Of a stretch of 64,000 bases of DNA, positions 1 to 8,711 are shown one piece after another. Every line of letters starts with the position of its first letter. Positions within the stretch are counted from its first letter, which is position 1. The notes beneath the pieces were generated by a model. It had not been told where the DNA came from and did not search any database. It saw only the letters and a list, made by a program, of their open reading frames with translations. The position numbers and the translations under genes were made by a program. Source of the stretch: Sporosarcina psychrophila (GTDB taxonomy: Bacteria > Bacillota > Bacilli > Bacillales_A > Planococcaceae); assembly GCF_001590685.1 (NCBI RefSeq), contig NZ_CP014616.1:1363001-1427000 (forward strand), given 5' to 3'.

Positions 1-125
1 GGGTGTGGATTGTAGAACGCCTGGCGCTTTGGGAATGCCTCTCGCTGTAAGCCTGGATTAGCGCTTCGCATCCAGTCTTACAGCTTCGGCGACCCCTTTG
101 CCGCGCCTGCGCTAGGTTGTTCATT
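1..125 (+). repeat. Interspersed hairpin repeat, copy 1
   Basis: This stretch closely matches the reverse complement of 13401-13512. It contains a stem CTGTAAG (45-51) / CTTACAG (77-83) followed by GCTTCGGC and a CCCCTT run. In the 13.4 kb copy the same stem reads CCATAAG / CTTATGG, so two pairs changed together. I see no reading frame in it. The left edge may continue outside the window. Confidence 0.6.
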
Positions 126-184
126 ATCGAGAGAAATGTGATTTTGAGATGTATATGTCGAGATTGTAAGGTGATTACTAGTTG

Positions 185-270
185 ATACTATATAAATGAA
201 TCCCATTGAACCGCTACGGCGCTAGGAGATGCCTTCACAAAGCGTCGAAGCGGTATTGGCGGGAATTCTA
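185..270 (-). repeat. Partial copy of the hairpin repeat
   Basis: On the minus strand this resembles the end of the 13.4 kb repeat: a GCATC-CC(A/T)AGCGCCGTAGCGG block, then a TTCAAT tract and an AATTC. It lies about 60 bases from copy 1. The region 125-696 otherwise holds no gene, only a MITE-like fragment, a hairpin and the promoter of the first gene. Confidence 0.4.
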
Positions 271-330
271 TTTAGTTCTAAGTATTGGGATTTTTTCAGT
301 GGCCTCCTAAAAACCTTTGTAAAGCGCATA

Positions 331-454
331 TGCCTCACGGTAAATATGTCGTGATAATTTCGCCGAAAGCGGATCGAAAATGATCCAGTGAAAATGGATT
401 TTTCCAGGCCCTACTCACCAGTATTTTATGCAAACAAATGGTTAATGACAGACG
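331..454 (-). repeat. Truncated MITE-like element, copy A
   Basis: Read on the minus strand it starts with GTCTGTCATTAACC (near 453) and runs through a block ending in CCGCTTTCGGCGAA, matching the left ends of the elements at 7927, 27953 and 41128. Similarity stops near 331, so the right half with the conserved hairpin is missing. Confidence 0.65.
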
Positions 455-464
455 TGCTATCCAT

Positions 465-505
465 TCAAAGAACCATCTACTTTTTAAAGGTAGATGGTTC
501 TTTGA
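465..505. other. Perfect 16-bp inverted repeat (hairpin)
   Basis: TCAAAGAACCATCTAC (465-480) is followed, after nine bases, by its exact reverse complement (490-505). Neither side has a T-run, so a classical intrinsic terminator is not clear. It may end a transcript from left of the window or be a cruciform. Confidence 0.55.
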
Positions 506-588
506 GCTGTATGATTCTTTGGGTGTAGAGAGGGGACTAGTCGGATATCATCAATTGCTCTGAAAAGGTGAATTCTTCCAACTTATTT

Positions 589-617
589 TTGAGTAAAGAC
601 ATAGACTGTGATAGTAT
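589..617 (+). promoter_or_regulatory. Candidate sigma-A promoter of the export operon
   Basis: TTGAGT (589-594), a 17-base spacer, then TAGTAT (612-617), about 80 bases upstream of the first gene. Confidence 0.45.
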
Positions 618-696
618 GAAAAAATGTGAATATGAAAAAACTTCAACTTTAGCAAAACATTTCTAGTTCACGATTCGAATTTAGGAGGAGAATAGT

Positions 697-2268
697 ATGG
701 AAGAGAAAGCTGTGAAGAAAAAGTCACCCAAGTTATTAATGATTATGTTATTAACTGGATTGGTCATTGTAGGCGGTAGCGTGTCGGCATTTTTCTTGGT
801 GAATAAGTCACCTAAAGTACAATATTTTTTAGCAGAAGCAGAAACGTTTAAACAAATGGGAACTATTTTGGAAGACCGTTATAAGAACGAACTAAGATGG
901 TTGGAAGTTCAAGAGGAAAAGCCAGTTGAAACGAACTTTGATCTTTCCGGCGAATGGAATGATCCGTCTGTTGACCATGAAATGCAGGAAGTACAAAGCA
1001 TTGTCAATAGTGCTAAAATATCTAGTAAACAAGTCTATGATCCGGTCAAAAAAGAACTCGAAGTGGATCTTAGGGGAGAACTAGGCAGTGTTAACATGGA
1101 CTTCGGTTCGGTTTTTGTGACAACTGAGAAACTAGTGGCTTCATTTCCATTCATGGATGAACTAATTCGCTTCGACGATAAGGATTTCGGGAAGTTAATG
1201 AGAGAAACGGATCCAGATTATGAAGGAAATGAAAATCTTGGTCTATCCCAATTATTCGAAGGTGGATTTTCGATGACGGAAGAATCACGTACATATGTCG
1301 AAAACGAATATATCACGTATCTCATTAAAGAGATTCCTGAAGAGGCATTTACGAGCGCAAAAGAAGAACTTACAGTGTTTGATAAAAAAATAAAAACTAA
1401 AAAAACCAAGATGGATCTTACAGAACAACAAGTTAAAACGTTATTAAAAGATTTATTGAAAAAAGCGAAATCAGATGAAAAACTTAAAGCTATACTGAAA
1501 GAGCAATTGACACTTACTTCATTTGCTGGGGATACTTCCGACAATGAACTTGCAACTATAATGGATGATTTTGAAAATGGGCTTGATGAAGCGATTGAAG
1601 GTGTGGACGCTATTAAACTTCCTAACGGACTGCAATCGACAATCTGGCACCATTCAAACAAAATTGTGAAACGTGAATTCGCAATGGGTGTTGGAGAAGA
1701 TAAGACGGATGTCGATACGTTAATGATTAATGGAACTCAATTGCTAGATAAAACAAGTCAAAAGTGGGATTTCACAATGGGGGTAGAAGATTCCTTCGGT
1801 GATGAAAACTTTGTGAAAATTATTGGTGATTTAAGTTGGAAAGATCAGAAGGCAACTGATTCCATAACATTTTCGATGGATGATATGAAGTTCATCTATA
1901 AAGGAAAAGAACAACTGGAAGATAAGAAACGTACATTTACTCGTTCGTTTGGCTTTACAGATGGAAATGTCGATCCAGCCGTTATCTGGAAAGGGAGTGC
2001 TACACACGAAAGCGATTCTATGAAAGCGAATCATGAATTTACTTTCAGTGAAGAAACAATGGGCGCTGATATGTTCAATCTCATTTTAAAGCAACAAGGA
2101 AAAGTTGTGAAAAAAGTAGATATGCCAGTAGAAACAGAGGGCACAGTGAATATTGGTAAAATGAATAAGGATGAATTTGATGCATTCACTGAAGAAATCA
2201 CGGTGAAAGTACAAGAATGGATGTTCGGATTTATGGAGGATTTACAAGGTGAAATAGGCGAGTTTTAA
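697..2268 (+). CDS. Membrane-anchored secreted protein, unknown function
   Basis: I do not recognise the family with certainty. The 523-residue protein has a short lysine-rich N-terminus and one hydrophobic segment (about residues 13-35), after which the polar chain should lie outside the membrane. The acidic/lysine-rich extracellular part has no catalytic motif I can name. An AGGAGGAG ribosome site supports the ATG start. It is the first gene of a tight operon with two ABC-2 permeases and an ATPase, so it may be an accessory or substrate of that exporter; this is inference from position. Confidence 0.75.
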   Translation: MEEKAVKKKSPKLLMIMLLTGLVIVGGSVSAFFLVNKSPKVQYFLAEAETFKQMGTILEDRYKNELRWLEVQEEKPVETNFDLSGEWNDPSVDHEMQEVQSIVNSAKISSKQVYDPVKKELEVDLRGELGSVNMDFGSVFVTTEKLVASFPFMDELIRFDDKDFGKLMRETDPDYEGNENLGLSQLFEGGFSMTEESRTYVENEYITYLIKEIPEEAFTSAKEELTVFDKKIKTKKTKMDLTEQQVKTLLKDLLKKAKSDEKLKAILKEQLTLTSFAGDTSDNELATIMDDFENGLDEAIEGVDAIKLPNGLQSTIWHHSNKIVKREFAMGVGEDKTDVDTLMINGTQLLDKTSQKWDFTMGVEDSFGDENFVKIIGDLSWKDQKATDSITFSMDDMKFIYKGKEQLEDKKRTFTRSFGFTDGNVDPAVIWKGSATHESDSMKANHEFTFSEETMGADMFNLILKQQGKVVKKVDMPVETEGTVNIGKMNKDEFDAFTEEITVKVQEWMFGFMEDLQGEIGEF

Positions 2269-2285
2269 GAATGGAAGTGACCATT

Positions 2286-3509
2286 ATGCTATCCATGAGA
2301 AGAATACTATTTTTCATGCGCCAATATAATAAACAGTTGAAGAAGAAGTGGGCAACACTTCTTCTTCTTTTTCTATTTCCAATTATTTTGATAGGCTCAC
2401 TGTTGCTCCTGGTGGCTGGTTTACTGCTGCCTGAAGAAGATTCACCAATCCGGGTGGCTTTGGTTGATGAAGACAGAACGCAGGAAACGATACTGTTTAG
2501 TGGGCTACTGGAAGAAACAGCCTCGGATAATCAGTTCATCCAAATCATATCAATAACGAAAGAAAATGCTGTGAAACTTATGGAGCAAAACCAAATCAGT
2601 TCCTATTTTACATTTCCGAGCGGATTTACGGAGGATTTGTATGAAGGTCAATCCGTGACGGTTCCTATTGTTGGAAACCCATCGCGTCCAACAGATAGTT
2701 TTCTTGTGAAAGAGTTAGTGGAAAGTATGATGCGTTACATCTCTGTAGCTCAGTCGACTATTCTTACCGTCAATGAGTACGCAAAAAAAACGGATATGCC
2801 CAAAGAAGAACGACAAGAAATGATGTTTCAACAGTTTATGGATTTCAGTTTGTACACATTTGGAAAAGATAAGCTACTTGATGAAGAAATGATTACAAAT
2901 GTGGCGACGTCATCACCAACGCACTATTACATATTGTCCGGCTGGTTTATAACTATGTCAGTCTGGCTTTTCGCCATCTATACTATTTTAGGGAAAGAAG
3001 AGCATTCCTCGATGCTAATTCGGATGAAACTGTTCGGTGTAACTACGTGGCAACGTATCCTCGCAAGAATTCTGGTCTCTTTAGGATATAGCCTTGTCGT
3101 TGTGGCAGTAGCCTTTTTCATTATCGGTGAGTTTGTTGGATTTGAACTTTTCTTTATTGATTATTTCCGGTTTGGTTTATTTACTATTCTTAATGCTTTA
3201 TTGTTTTTAGTTGGCATAGCGCTAATCGATGTCTGGATTTCATCTCGAAAAGTCATTCTTTTATTACAAAGTTTCTATACGTTCGTACTAATTTTCACAA
3301 GTGGTGCAGTTATACCGACGCTCTACTTTCCGCAAGTGATACAAGGTGTTTTACCGTATATCTTTTCATACGTTAGCTTGAATTGGATGATTGATATTGT
3401 ATTGGAAGGGCGAAACTATGCGAACTTCATAACACTAACTGTCATTGCTACTATCGGACTACTCCTTCTTTGGCTATCAACAGTCGGAAAAGAGAGGTGG
3501 ATTCGATGA
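2286..3509 (+). CDS. ABC-2 type transporter permease
   Basis: Membrane component of an ABC exporter. An N-terminal transmembrane helix (start MLSMRRILFF), a large polar extracellular region (about residues 45-210) and a C-terminal cluster of about five helices give the ABC-2/YhaP-type layout. The ATG at 2286 is preferred over 2271 because GGAAGTG lies six bases upstream of it. The stop overlaps the next gene's ATG (ATGA). The paired permease and ATPase follow directly, so the two permeases probably form a heterodimer. Substrate unknown; the protein at 697-2268 is a candidate partner. Confidence 0.85.
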   Translation: MLSMRRILFFMRQYNKQLKKKWATLLLLFLFPIILIGSLLLLVAGLLLPEEDSPIRVALVDEDRTQETILFSGLLEETASDNQFIQIISITKENAVKLMEQNQISSYFTFPSGFTEDLYEGQSVTVPIVGNPSRPTDSFLVKELVESMMRYISVAQSTILTVNEYAKKTDMPKEERQEMMFQQFMDFSLYTFGKDKLLDEEMITNVATSSPTHYYILSGWFITMSVWLFAIYTILGKEEHSSMLIRMKLFGVTTWQRILARILVSLGYSLVVVAVAFFIIGEFVGFELFFIDYFRFGLFTILNALLFLVGIALIDVWISSRKVILLLQSFYTFVLIFTSGAVIPTLYFPQVIQGVLPYIFSYVSLNWMIDIVLEGRNYANFITLTVIATIGLLLLWLSTVGKERWIR

Positions 3510-4639
3510 AAAATGTTGTGTTTATCCGCTTGATGCGTTTGAAGAAGGACTGGAAAAGTCTTTTATGCTGGATGCTTCTGCCAATCGTTATGACAGTGCT
3601 AATTATGCAAGGTGTTGTGACTTGGCAAGAGGAGACTAGAGTGCCGATAGCTCTTGTCGTTGAGGAACAGACTGAAATGGCAGCGCGTCTAGTTGACGAT
3701 ATCGCGAGTACGGAGCTTCTCCATATCCAGTTCATATCCCTAGATGAAGCACTACATAAACTCGAACAGCATGAGTTGGATAGTGTGTTCGTTATTCGCA
3801 AGGGGTATGAAGATCATATACTGGCAAACCGGCGAAATCAGCTTATCGAGGCATACTCTTCCAATCGGTCTTTTGCTTATCGAGCTGTCGTCGAAACGAT
3901 TACGTCCTATGCTCAACAAGATGCAGCCCGTTCAAAAGCAGCTTTCGTTATCAAACAATTATTCTCGGATTATGGTATGGAAGATGAATGGAGTTACGAA
4001 GAAGTTATTGAGAGTAGTCGCGAAAGGGAAAAAAGTGAAGCACTGCTCCGATCGAGTTTTTCTTATTATGATAAGGAAAATACCGCTGAAGAACAAACGT
4101 TACCGCTACTGAAAGCATGGGGTGTTTGGGCATTCTTCGCAATCATCACGACATTCTTCCTATTCGACTGGATGCTAAAAGAAAATCGACCATCGATGCG
4201 TCAGCGCTGGTTATTCACTGAAATCTCTTTTAAAAAGTATGCATGTTTATCATTGCTGTTTTTTACAGTTATCATTTTCCTCATCGATCTTGTCACGGTG
4301 TTCATCTTCTCATCATTATTCCAGGAAGCATGGACAATTCGAGTTCTGATTTCACTATTTACTTTCCGGCTGACGATAAATTTGCTGGCGTTTCTACTCG
4401 CAAGCGTCTACAAGCAATTGTTTATGTACTATATAAGTAGCTTGGGGATTGCGTTGTTGCTGATTGTAGTCGGTGGGTCAATCATACCGATGGATGGGCT
4501 AAAGGGGAAGTGGCCGTGGATTGAAGAACTTAGTCCGGTCCAATCGTTACTGGATGGGACGATACCTCTGACATGGCTTTTCGTTATGATTGCTTTGCTC
4601 ACTGTTTGGATTCATAGAGGAGGGAAGGCAAATGCTTAA
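3506..4639 (+). CDS. ABC-2 type transporter permease, second subunit
   Basis: Same layout as the preceding gene: one N-terminal helix, a long external loop, then about five C-terminal helices. The start is the ATG at 3506 (MKNVVFIRLMRLKK) behind GAGAGGTGG; upstream in-frame TTG codons would run back into the previous gene. It overlaps the permease before it by four bases and the ATPase gene after it by eight, which implies translational coupling of the transporter subunits. Substrate unknown. Confidence 0.85.
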   Translation: MKNVVFIRLMRLKKDWKSLLCWMLLPIVMTVLIMQGVVTWQEETRVPIALVVEEQTEMAARLVDDIASTELLHIQFISLDEALHKLEQHELDSVFVIRKGYEDHILANRRNQLIEAYSSNRSFAYRAVVETITSYAQQDAARSKAAFVIKQLFSDYGMEDEWSYEEVIESSREREKSEALLRSSFSYYDKENTAEEQTLPLLKAWGVWAFFAIITTFFLFDWMLKENRPSMRQRWLFTEISFKKYACLSLLFFTVIIFLIDLVTVFIFSSLFQEAWTIRVLISLFTFRLTINLLAFLLASVYKQLFMYYISSLGIALLLIVVGGSIIPMDGLKGKWPWIEELSPVQSLLDGTIPLTWLFVMIALLTVWIHRGGKANA

Positions 4640-5306
4640 CGTGACGGGACTACAGAAAAAGTACAAGGAAAAGACCGTTTTAGAAAATGTGTCTTTTCAA
4701 ATGAAGCCTGGAGAAATTGTTGGTCTCGTTGGGGAAAATGGTGCAGGAAAATCAACCTTGCTTCAATTATTGGCGACAGTTATTCAGCCGACTCAAGGCG
4801 ATATTCAATTGGATGAACTTTCTTATATGACTGATGTAAAGGGCATCAGGCGCTTAATCGGTTATGTCCCTCAAGATATATCGGTTTGGGAGGAACTCAC
4901 AGTAGAGGAAAATATGCTTTTTTTTGAACAGCTGTCGTGGAAAAAACGTACAAAAGAGGAATGCCGGCAACTTTGTTTGGATATGCAATTGACGCATTGG
5001 AAGGAAGGAGTTCAATCGTTATCGGGCGGTATGAAAAGGAAATTGAACCTAGCAATCAGCCTGCTCCATGATCCGACTTTCTTGTTGTTAGATGAACCTA
5101 CAGTTGGTATCGATCTAAAATCCAAAAAGGAGATAGGTTCGTATTTGCATAGGTTGGCGAAAAATGAAGGGAAAATGATTATGTACACTTCTCATGATAT
5201 GGACGAAATTACTACCGTTTGCGACCGAGTTTATACAATCGGAAAAGATCCGTTTTATATGAATTTATTGATGGAGAATAAAATTTTCGTAGAACAGTTG
5301 AAATGA
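4632..5306 (+). CDS. ABC transporter ATP-binding protein
   Basis: Cytoplasmic ATPase driving the two upstream permeases. It has Walker A (GENGAGKST), Q-loop region (GYVPQDIS), ABC signature (LSGGMKRK), Walker B (LLLDEPT) and an H-loop (TSHDMDE). At about 224 residues it is a minimal exporter ATPase of the CcmA/drug-exporter class. The start is the ATG at 4632, behind GGAGGGAAGG. Its position after two ABC-2 permeases fits export rather than uptake. Confidence 0.92.
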   Translation: MLNVTGLQKKYKEKTVLENVSFQMKPGEIVGLVGENGAGKSTLLQLLATVIQPTQGDIQLDELSYMTDVKGIRRLIGYVPQDISVWEELTVEENMLFFEQLSWKKRTKEECRQLCLDMQLTHWKEGVQSLSGGMKRKLNLAISLLHDPTFLLLDEPTVGIDLKSKKEIGSYLHRLAKNEGKMIMYTSHDMDEITTVCDRVYTIGKDPFYMNLLMENKIFVEQLK

Positions 5307-5315
5307 GTGATTGTA

Positions 5316-5897
5316 ATGAAAAAATCAAAGAAAATAGCTATAGCTTGTGCAATTGCACTTATTATTTTTAGTCTGTTTTTATGGTGGCTAACGGGCAAAT
5401 GGATGGATGAGGGATTAGAACCTGCAGCAGATGGCACGAATGACTATGTAATCGTACTCGGTGCTAGAGTGAAAAAAGATTCTCTGTCGCTATCATTACA
5501 GTATCGTTTGGATGCTACGCTACAGTACGCTAATGAGTATCCACATGTGACGATAATCTTATCAGGCGGGCAAGGTCCGGATGAGCCTATTAGCGAAGCG
5601 GAAGCGATGAGACGGTTTCTAACGGAGAATGGCATCGCCGAGGAACGGCTTATTTTAGAAGCGGCGTCTACTTCCACTTATGAAAACATTTTATTCTCGA
5701 AAAAGTTGTTGCCGTCTGAAATTAGTTCGATCACAATCATCACAAGTGATTATCACCTGGCGAGAGCACGGAAAATTGCGGCTAGCCTTGGACTCGAGTC
5801 AGATGGAGTGTCGGCTAAAACGCCGAAAGTAGTGGCAGCAAAATTGACTGTGAGAGAACGTATCGCCCTTGTGAAAACGTATATTGTAGGGAAATAA
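5316..5897 (+). CDS. YdcF/SanA-like DUF218 protein
   Basis: A membrane-anchored DUF218 protein (SanA/YdcF/ElyC superfamily), a group linked to cell-envelope metabolism with poorly defined chemistry. It has one N-terminal helix (about residues 5-25), then typical blocks: VLGARV, a basic/Asp segment (QYRLDAT), the glycine loop SGGQG, then SEAEAM and STSTYEN. It starts within ten bases of the ATPase stop and probably belongs to the export operon. GTG at 5307 is an alternative start. Confidence 0.8.
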   Translation: MKKSKKIAIACAIALIIFSLFLWWLTGKWMDEGLEPAADGTNDYVIVLGARVKKDSLSLSLQYRLDATLQYANEYPHVTIILSGGQGPDEPISEAEAMRRFLTENGIAEERLILEAASTSTYENILFSKKLLPSEISSITIITSDYHLARARKIAASLGLESDGVSAKTPKVVAAKLTVRERIALVKTYIVGK

Positions 5898-6194
5898 GAA
5901 AAGCGCAAGGCGTCTGGTGAAAAACTTATAATTTCTTAACTTATAAACGGGCAACCGCCATTTTTAATGATGGTTGATAAGAATTCGCTTTTCGTGGGAA
6001 TAAATAGTACTACATGCTGAAAAAAGTGTTTTCAATGCTAAACGACGGTATTTAATCACAGCGAAGGAAAATTAGTATTCTATGTCGAATTAGTCAAGAA
6101 TAGTATTGGTTGGCACGGTTAAATGCGAAGGTGGTGTGACAAGGAGTTATACCGAGGTAGGGTGTTCGCAAAAACATAAAATAGGAGGAAGGTT
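5898..6194. other. Intergenic region with repeat end
   Basis: About 300 bases without a gene. It begins with AAGAAAAGCGCAAGGCG, the boundary sequence of a dispersed repeat also seen near 8700, 27110 and 41640. The rest is AT-rich leader for the esterase, ending in an AGGAGGAAGG ribosome site. No riboswitch recognised. Confidence 0.45.
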
Positions 6195-7847
6195 ATGGTG
6201 AAATCGAAGTTCAAATTTCGAATGCTTTTTGTAATTGCACTTATGATCCAAATGATTGTTGTACCGTACCGTTTTGCAGCAGCTGAAATAGATACGAGTG
6301 CTCCTTCTTGGATGCTGCCAATCGATTATCTTGCTATAGGTGATTCATTAGCAGCAGGTGTCACTCCTAACAATGAATTAGGGAAGGGCTATGCAGATTA
6401 CTTAGCGGTGTCAATGATGGAGATAGGGGCTTTGAAAACATATAACAAAGGATTCTCGTATCCAGGCTATAAAACAACAGACGTTTTAAATGATATTAAA
6501 CTGAACGTCACAAAGGATATCCACGGCATTGGCTTTGAAGAGAAGACAGCTAAACTTCAACAATCCATCAAAGATGCAGAAGTTATCACAATTAGCGCCG
6601 GTGCAAATGATATTTTACCGCATTTCAAACAAGATCCGACGACAGGTAAGGCCATTATTGATCAGAAAATGGCGCTGACGACGCTTCAGCAAGTAGGTAC
6701 AAACTACAAATCGATTATGGCTCAAATCAATGAAATCAATCCTGATGCGCAAGTGTATGTCATGGGTTACTATAATCCGTTTCCTTATATGTCGGAAGAC
6801 CTGCAACCATTGCTCAAACAATTACTAGATATGTTGAACAAAGCCATTACAACAGGTCTAGTGGGGACGCAAGCAATTTTCGTGCCTACTGGTGACGTAA
6901 TTGCGTCAGACTACAAGACCTACCTTCCAAATCCAGAAAATATCCACTTAAGTGAAGCAGGCTATAAAAAAGTGACTGAGCAATTTTGGGCGAATATGCT
7001 ACCAGCTAATACATGGATCACAGCAGGTAGCCTCGTCGCCGATGCGCCGGGTCCAAACTCGGTGAAATTAAACTGGCAACCAGCTAGTGATAATGTAGCC
7101 GTAACGAGTTATGAAATATACAGTGGTGAAGAAAAACTAGCAACTGTAGCTGGAGACATTACGACATATAAAGTAGAAAATCTTACTGCAAATACAACGT
7201 ATGTTTTTTCAGTAATGGCAGTAGATCAAGCTGGAAACAAAAGTGTTCATAATCCAATAATCAGTGTAACTGTTGCAGATTCATCGACACCAACACCAAT
7301 ATTATTCTCGGATATCGCCAATCATGGCTTGAAGAATTATATTGAACATGCAGCCGTAGCTGGAATCATTGGTGGCTACCCGGACGGGACATTCAAACCT
7401 GATCAAAACTTAACACGTGTGCAAGCTGTTACAATAATTGTACGCGCATTAGGTTTGAAAACGGATGAAGTAGCCCCATTTGGTGATATTGGTAATTATG
7501 CAGATAAGACCAAAGCTGACATCAATGCCGCTTATAAATATGGAATTATTAAAGGGAATAAAGGAAACTTTAATCCAACTGATTTAGTAACACGCGCACA
7601 ATTGGCTTTAATGATTGAACGTGCATATGGAAGCGTAACAGGAAAGGCATATAAGGCCTCTACTAAAGCACCTTATTCCGATTTCGGAAACTATAATGCG
7701 GAAGTAGTAAATGCCATTTCAATGCTTCATGAATTAGATGTTGCAACTGGATTCGAAGGAAAATTCATGCCGAGCAGCTCAACTACACGTGCACAAGCTG
7801 CAAAAATGGTTGTTAATTTTATCTCTATATTTAAACAAACAAACTAA
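6195..7847 (+). CDS. SGNH/GDSL esterase with FN3 and three SLH domains
   Basis: Predicted cell-surface hydrolase. Domains in order: signal peptide (about 1-30, ending near FAAAE); SGNH hydrolase (about 45-275) with the nucleophile block AIGDSLAAG, the GxND block (SAGANDI) and the catalytic His in NIHLSEAGY; a fibronectin type III domain (about 280-365); three S-layer homology repeats (about 370-550), each with the FxD...A.....G......G.F.P...TRAQ pattern. The SLH repeats should anchor it to pyruvylated wall polymer. The Asp usually preceding the catalytic His is replaced by PEN. Substrate unknown; likely an acyl-ester or wall-linked acetyl group. Confidence 0.9.
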   Translation: MVKSKFKFRMLFVIALMIQMIVVPYRFAAAEIDTSAPSWMLPIDYLAIGDSLAAGVTPNNELGKGYADYLAVSMMEIGALKTYNKGFSYPGYKTTDVLNDIKLNVTKDIHGIGFEEKTAKLQQSIKDAEVITISAGANDILPHFKQDPTTGKAIIDQKMALTTLQQVGTNYKSIMAQINEINPDAQVYVMGYYNPFPYMSEDLQPLLKQLLDMLNKAITTGLVGTQAIFVPTGDVIASDYKTYLPNPENIHLSEAGYKKVTEQFWANMLPANTWITAGSLVADAPGPNSVKLNWQPASDNVAVTSYEIYSGEEKLATVAGDITTYKVENLTANTTYVFSVMAVDQAGNKSVHNPIISVTVADSSTPTPILFSDIANHGLKNYIEHAAVAGIIGGYPDGTFKPDQNLTRVQAVTIIVRALGLKTDEVAPFGDIGNYADKTKADINAAYKYGIIKGNKGNFNPTDLVTRAQLALMIERAYGSVTGKAYKASTKAPYSDFGNYNAEVVNAISMLHELDVATGFEGKFMPSSSTTRAQAAKMVVNFISIFKQTN

Positions 7848-7862
7848 TAGCTGTGAAAAAAT

Positions 7863-7901
7863 GGTCCAGTCCGTCTCTAGTGAGTAGAGGCGGACTGGAC
7901 C
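7863..7901 (+). terminator. Hairpin after the SLH esterase
   Basis: GGTCCAGTCCG (7863-7873) pairs with CGGACTGGACC (7891-7901), with a partly paired loop. The following T-run is short (GTTT), so termination strength is uncertain. Confidence 0.6.
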
Positions 7902-7926
7902 GTTTGATTAAAAGAAAAGTCATGTC

Positions 7927-8648
7927 TGTTGATCAACCATTAATTCGCATAAAAAACTGGTGAAAAGGGCTTGAAAACTTCATTTTCACTGGACCATTTC
8001 TGGTCCGCTTTCGGCTAAATATTCATGACAGGTTTACTGAGGGGGGGCCTAGTGTGGTTAGAAGCGACTCCGTCACTTCTAGCCACACTCTTTTCAGTAA
8101 TCCTGTTGTGAATAATTGCCTGTCGCGTTCCTACACTATTCAAATGAAAAATGCAGCTGCTTTGAAAGAAATGAATAGATGACTTTCTACAGAGATTGTA
8201 AGTGCCCGAAGATACAATTTCGGGCACTCTAGTACTTTGTACAATGTGTTTCTTGCTTACTTTTAGCAAAGAGTATGTATGTAATCATGTGATACCTTAT
8301 AGAAAGTGACACTTCTTTAAAATAAAAAAGAAAAACCATAGAGAAAGCATCAGCCGCCAAAATTGCATCTTTGGCGGCTTTTCTCTAGTGAAAAAGCCAG
8401 CTATTCTTTCGTCCAAAAAAACTTCAGCACTACGTGTAGTTATGCATTTGGAGCGCGGCGGATGAAGAACCACCATACGATTATCGAAAAAGTGTGTAGG
8501 GATGCGACAAAGTCGCATCCCTACACATCCAGGCATCTCGGTAATCGTATAGAAGTCATTCAATCCAAAGCAATCAAAATGTAACTATATGCACAGCACC
8601 CAGTGTGTGATCAAGTTATTTACAGGTTATTTTTGGTTAATTAACCGG
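7927..8648 (+). repeat. MITE-like element, longest copy (B)
   Basis: About 720 bases without a convincing gene. It starts TGTTGATCAACC and ends near GGTTAATTAACC, imperfect inverted termini. Inside are at least four hairpins: 8051-8089, 8201-8226 (GTGCCCGAA/TTCGGGCAC), a terminator-like AGCCGCCAAA/TTTGGCGGCT plus TTTT (8352-8383), and nested stems at about 8472-8556 whose inner part is GTGTAGGGATGCGAC / its reverse complement (8494-8526). Related copies lie at 331 (minus), 27953 and 41128, each lacking different internal blocks. No transposase is encoded. Confidence 0.75.
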
Positions 8649-8654
8649 TGTGAA

Positions 8655-8711
8655 GAAAAGTATAAGTTTTTCAACATGGAATAGTGTCTAGGAGCTGGAG
8701 CTTTTCTTAAT
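8655..8711 (+). repeat. Dispersed repeat end
   Basis: A block with TCAACATGGAATAGTGTCTAG then GAGCTTTTCTTA resembles 26862-26905 (TCGACATAGAATGGTGTCTAG) and the GCGCTTTT boundary at 27110. It directly abuts MITE copy B and the hisJ stop codon. Confidence 0.45.

Noticed and set aside
465..505. Intrinsic terminator at the first hairpin
   Set aside because: Perfect stem, but no T-run on either strand, so listed only as a hairpin.
1218..1661. Minus-strand 147-codon ORF
   Set aside because: It lies fully opposite a good gene, is Ser-rich in the way of antisense frames, and has no ribosome site or family match.
8363..8584. 73-codon ORF inside the MITE-like element
   Set aside because: Runs through the hairpin arms; codons follow the palindromes and the frame is broken in the other copies.
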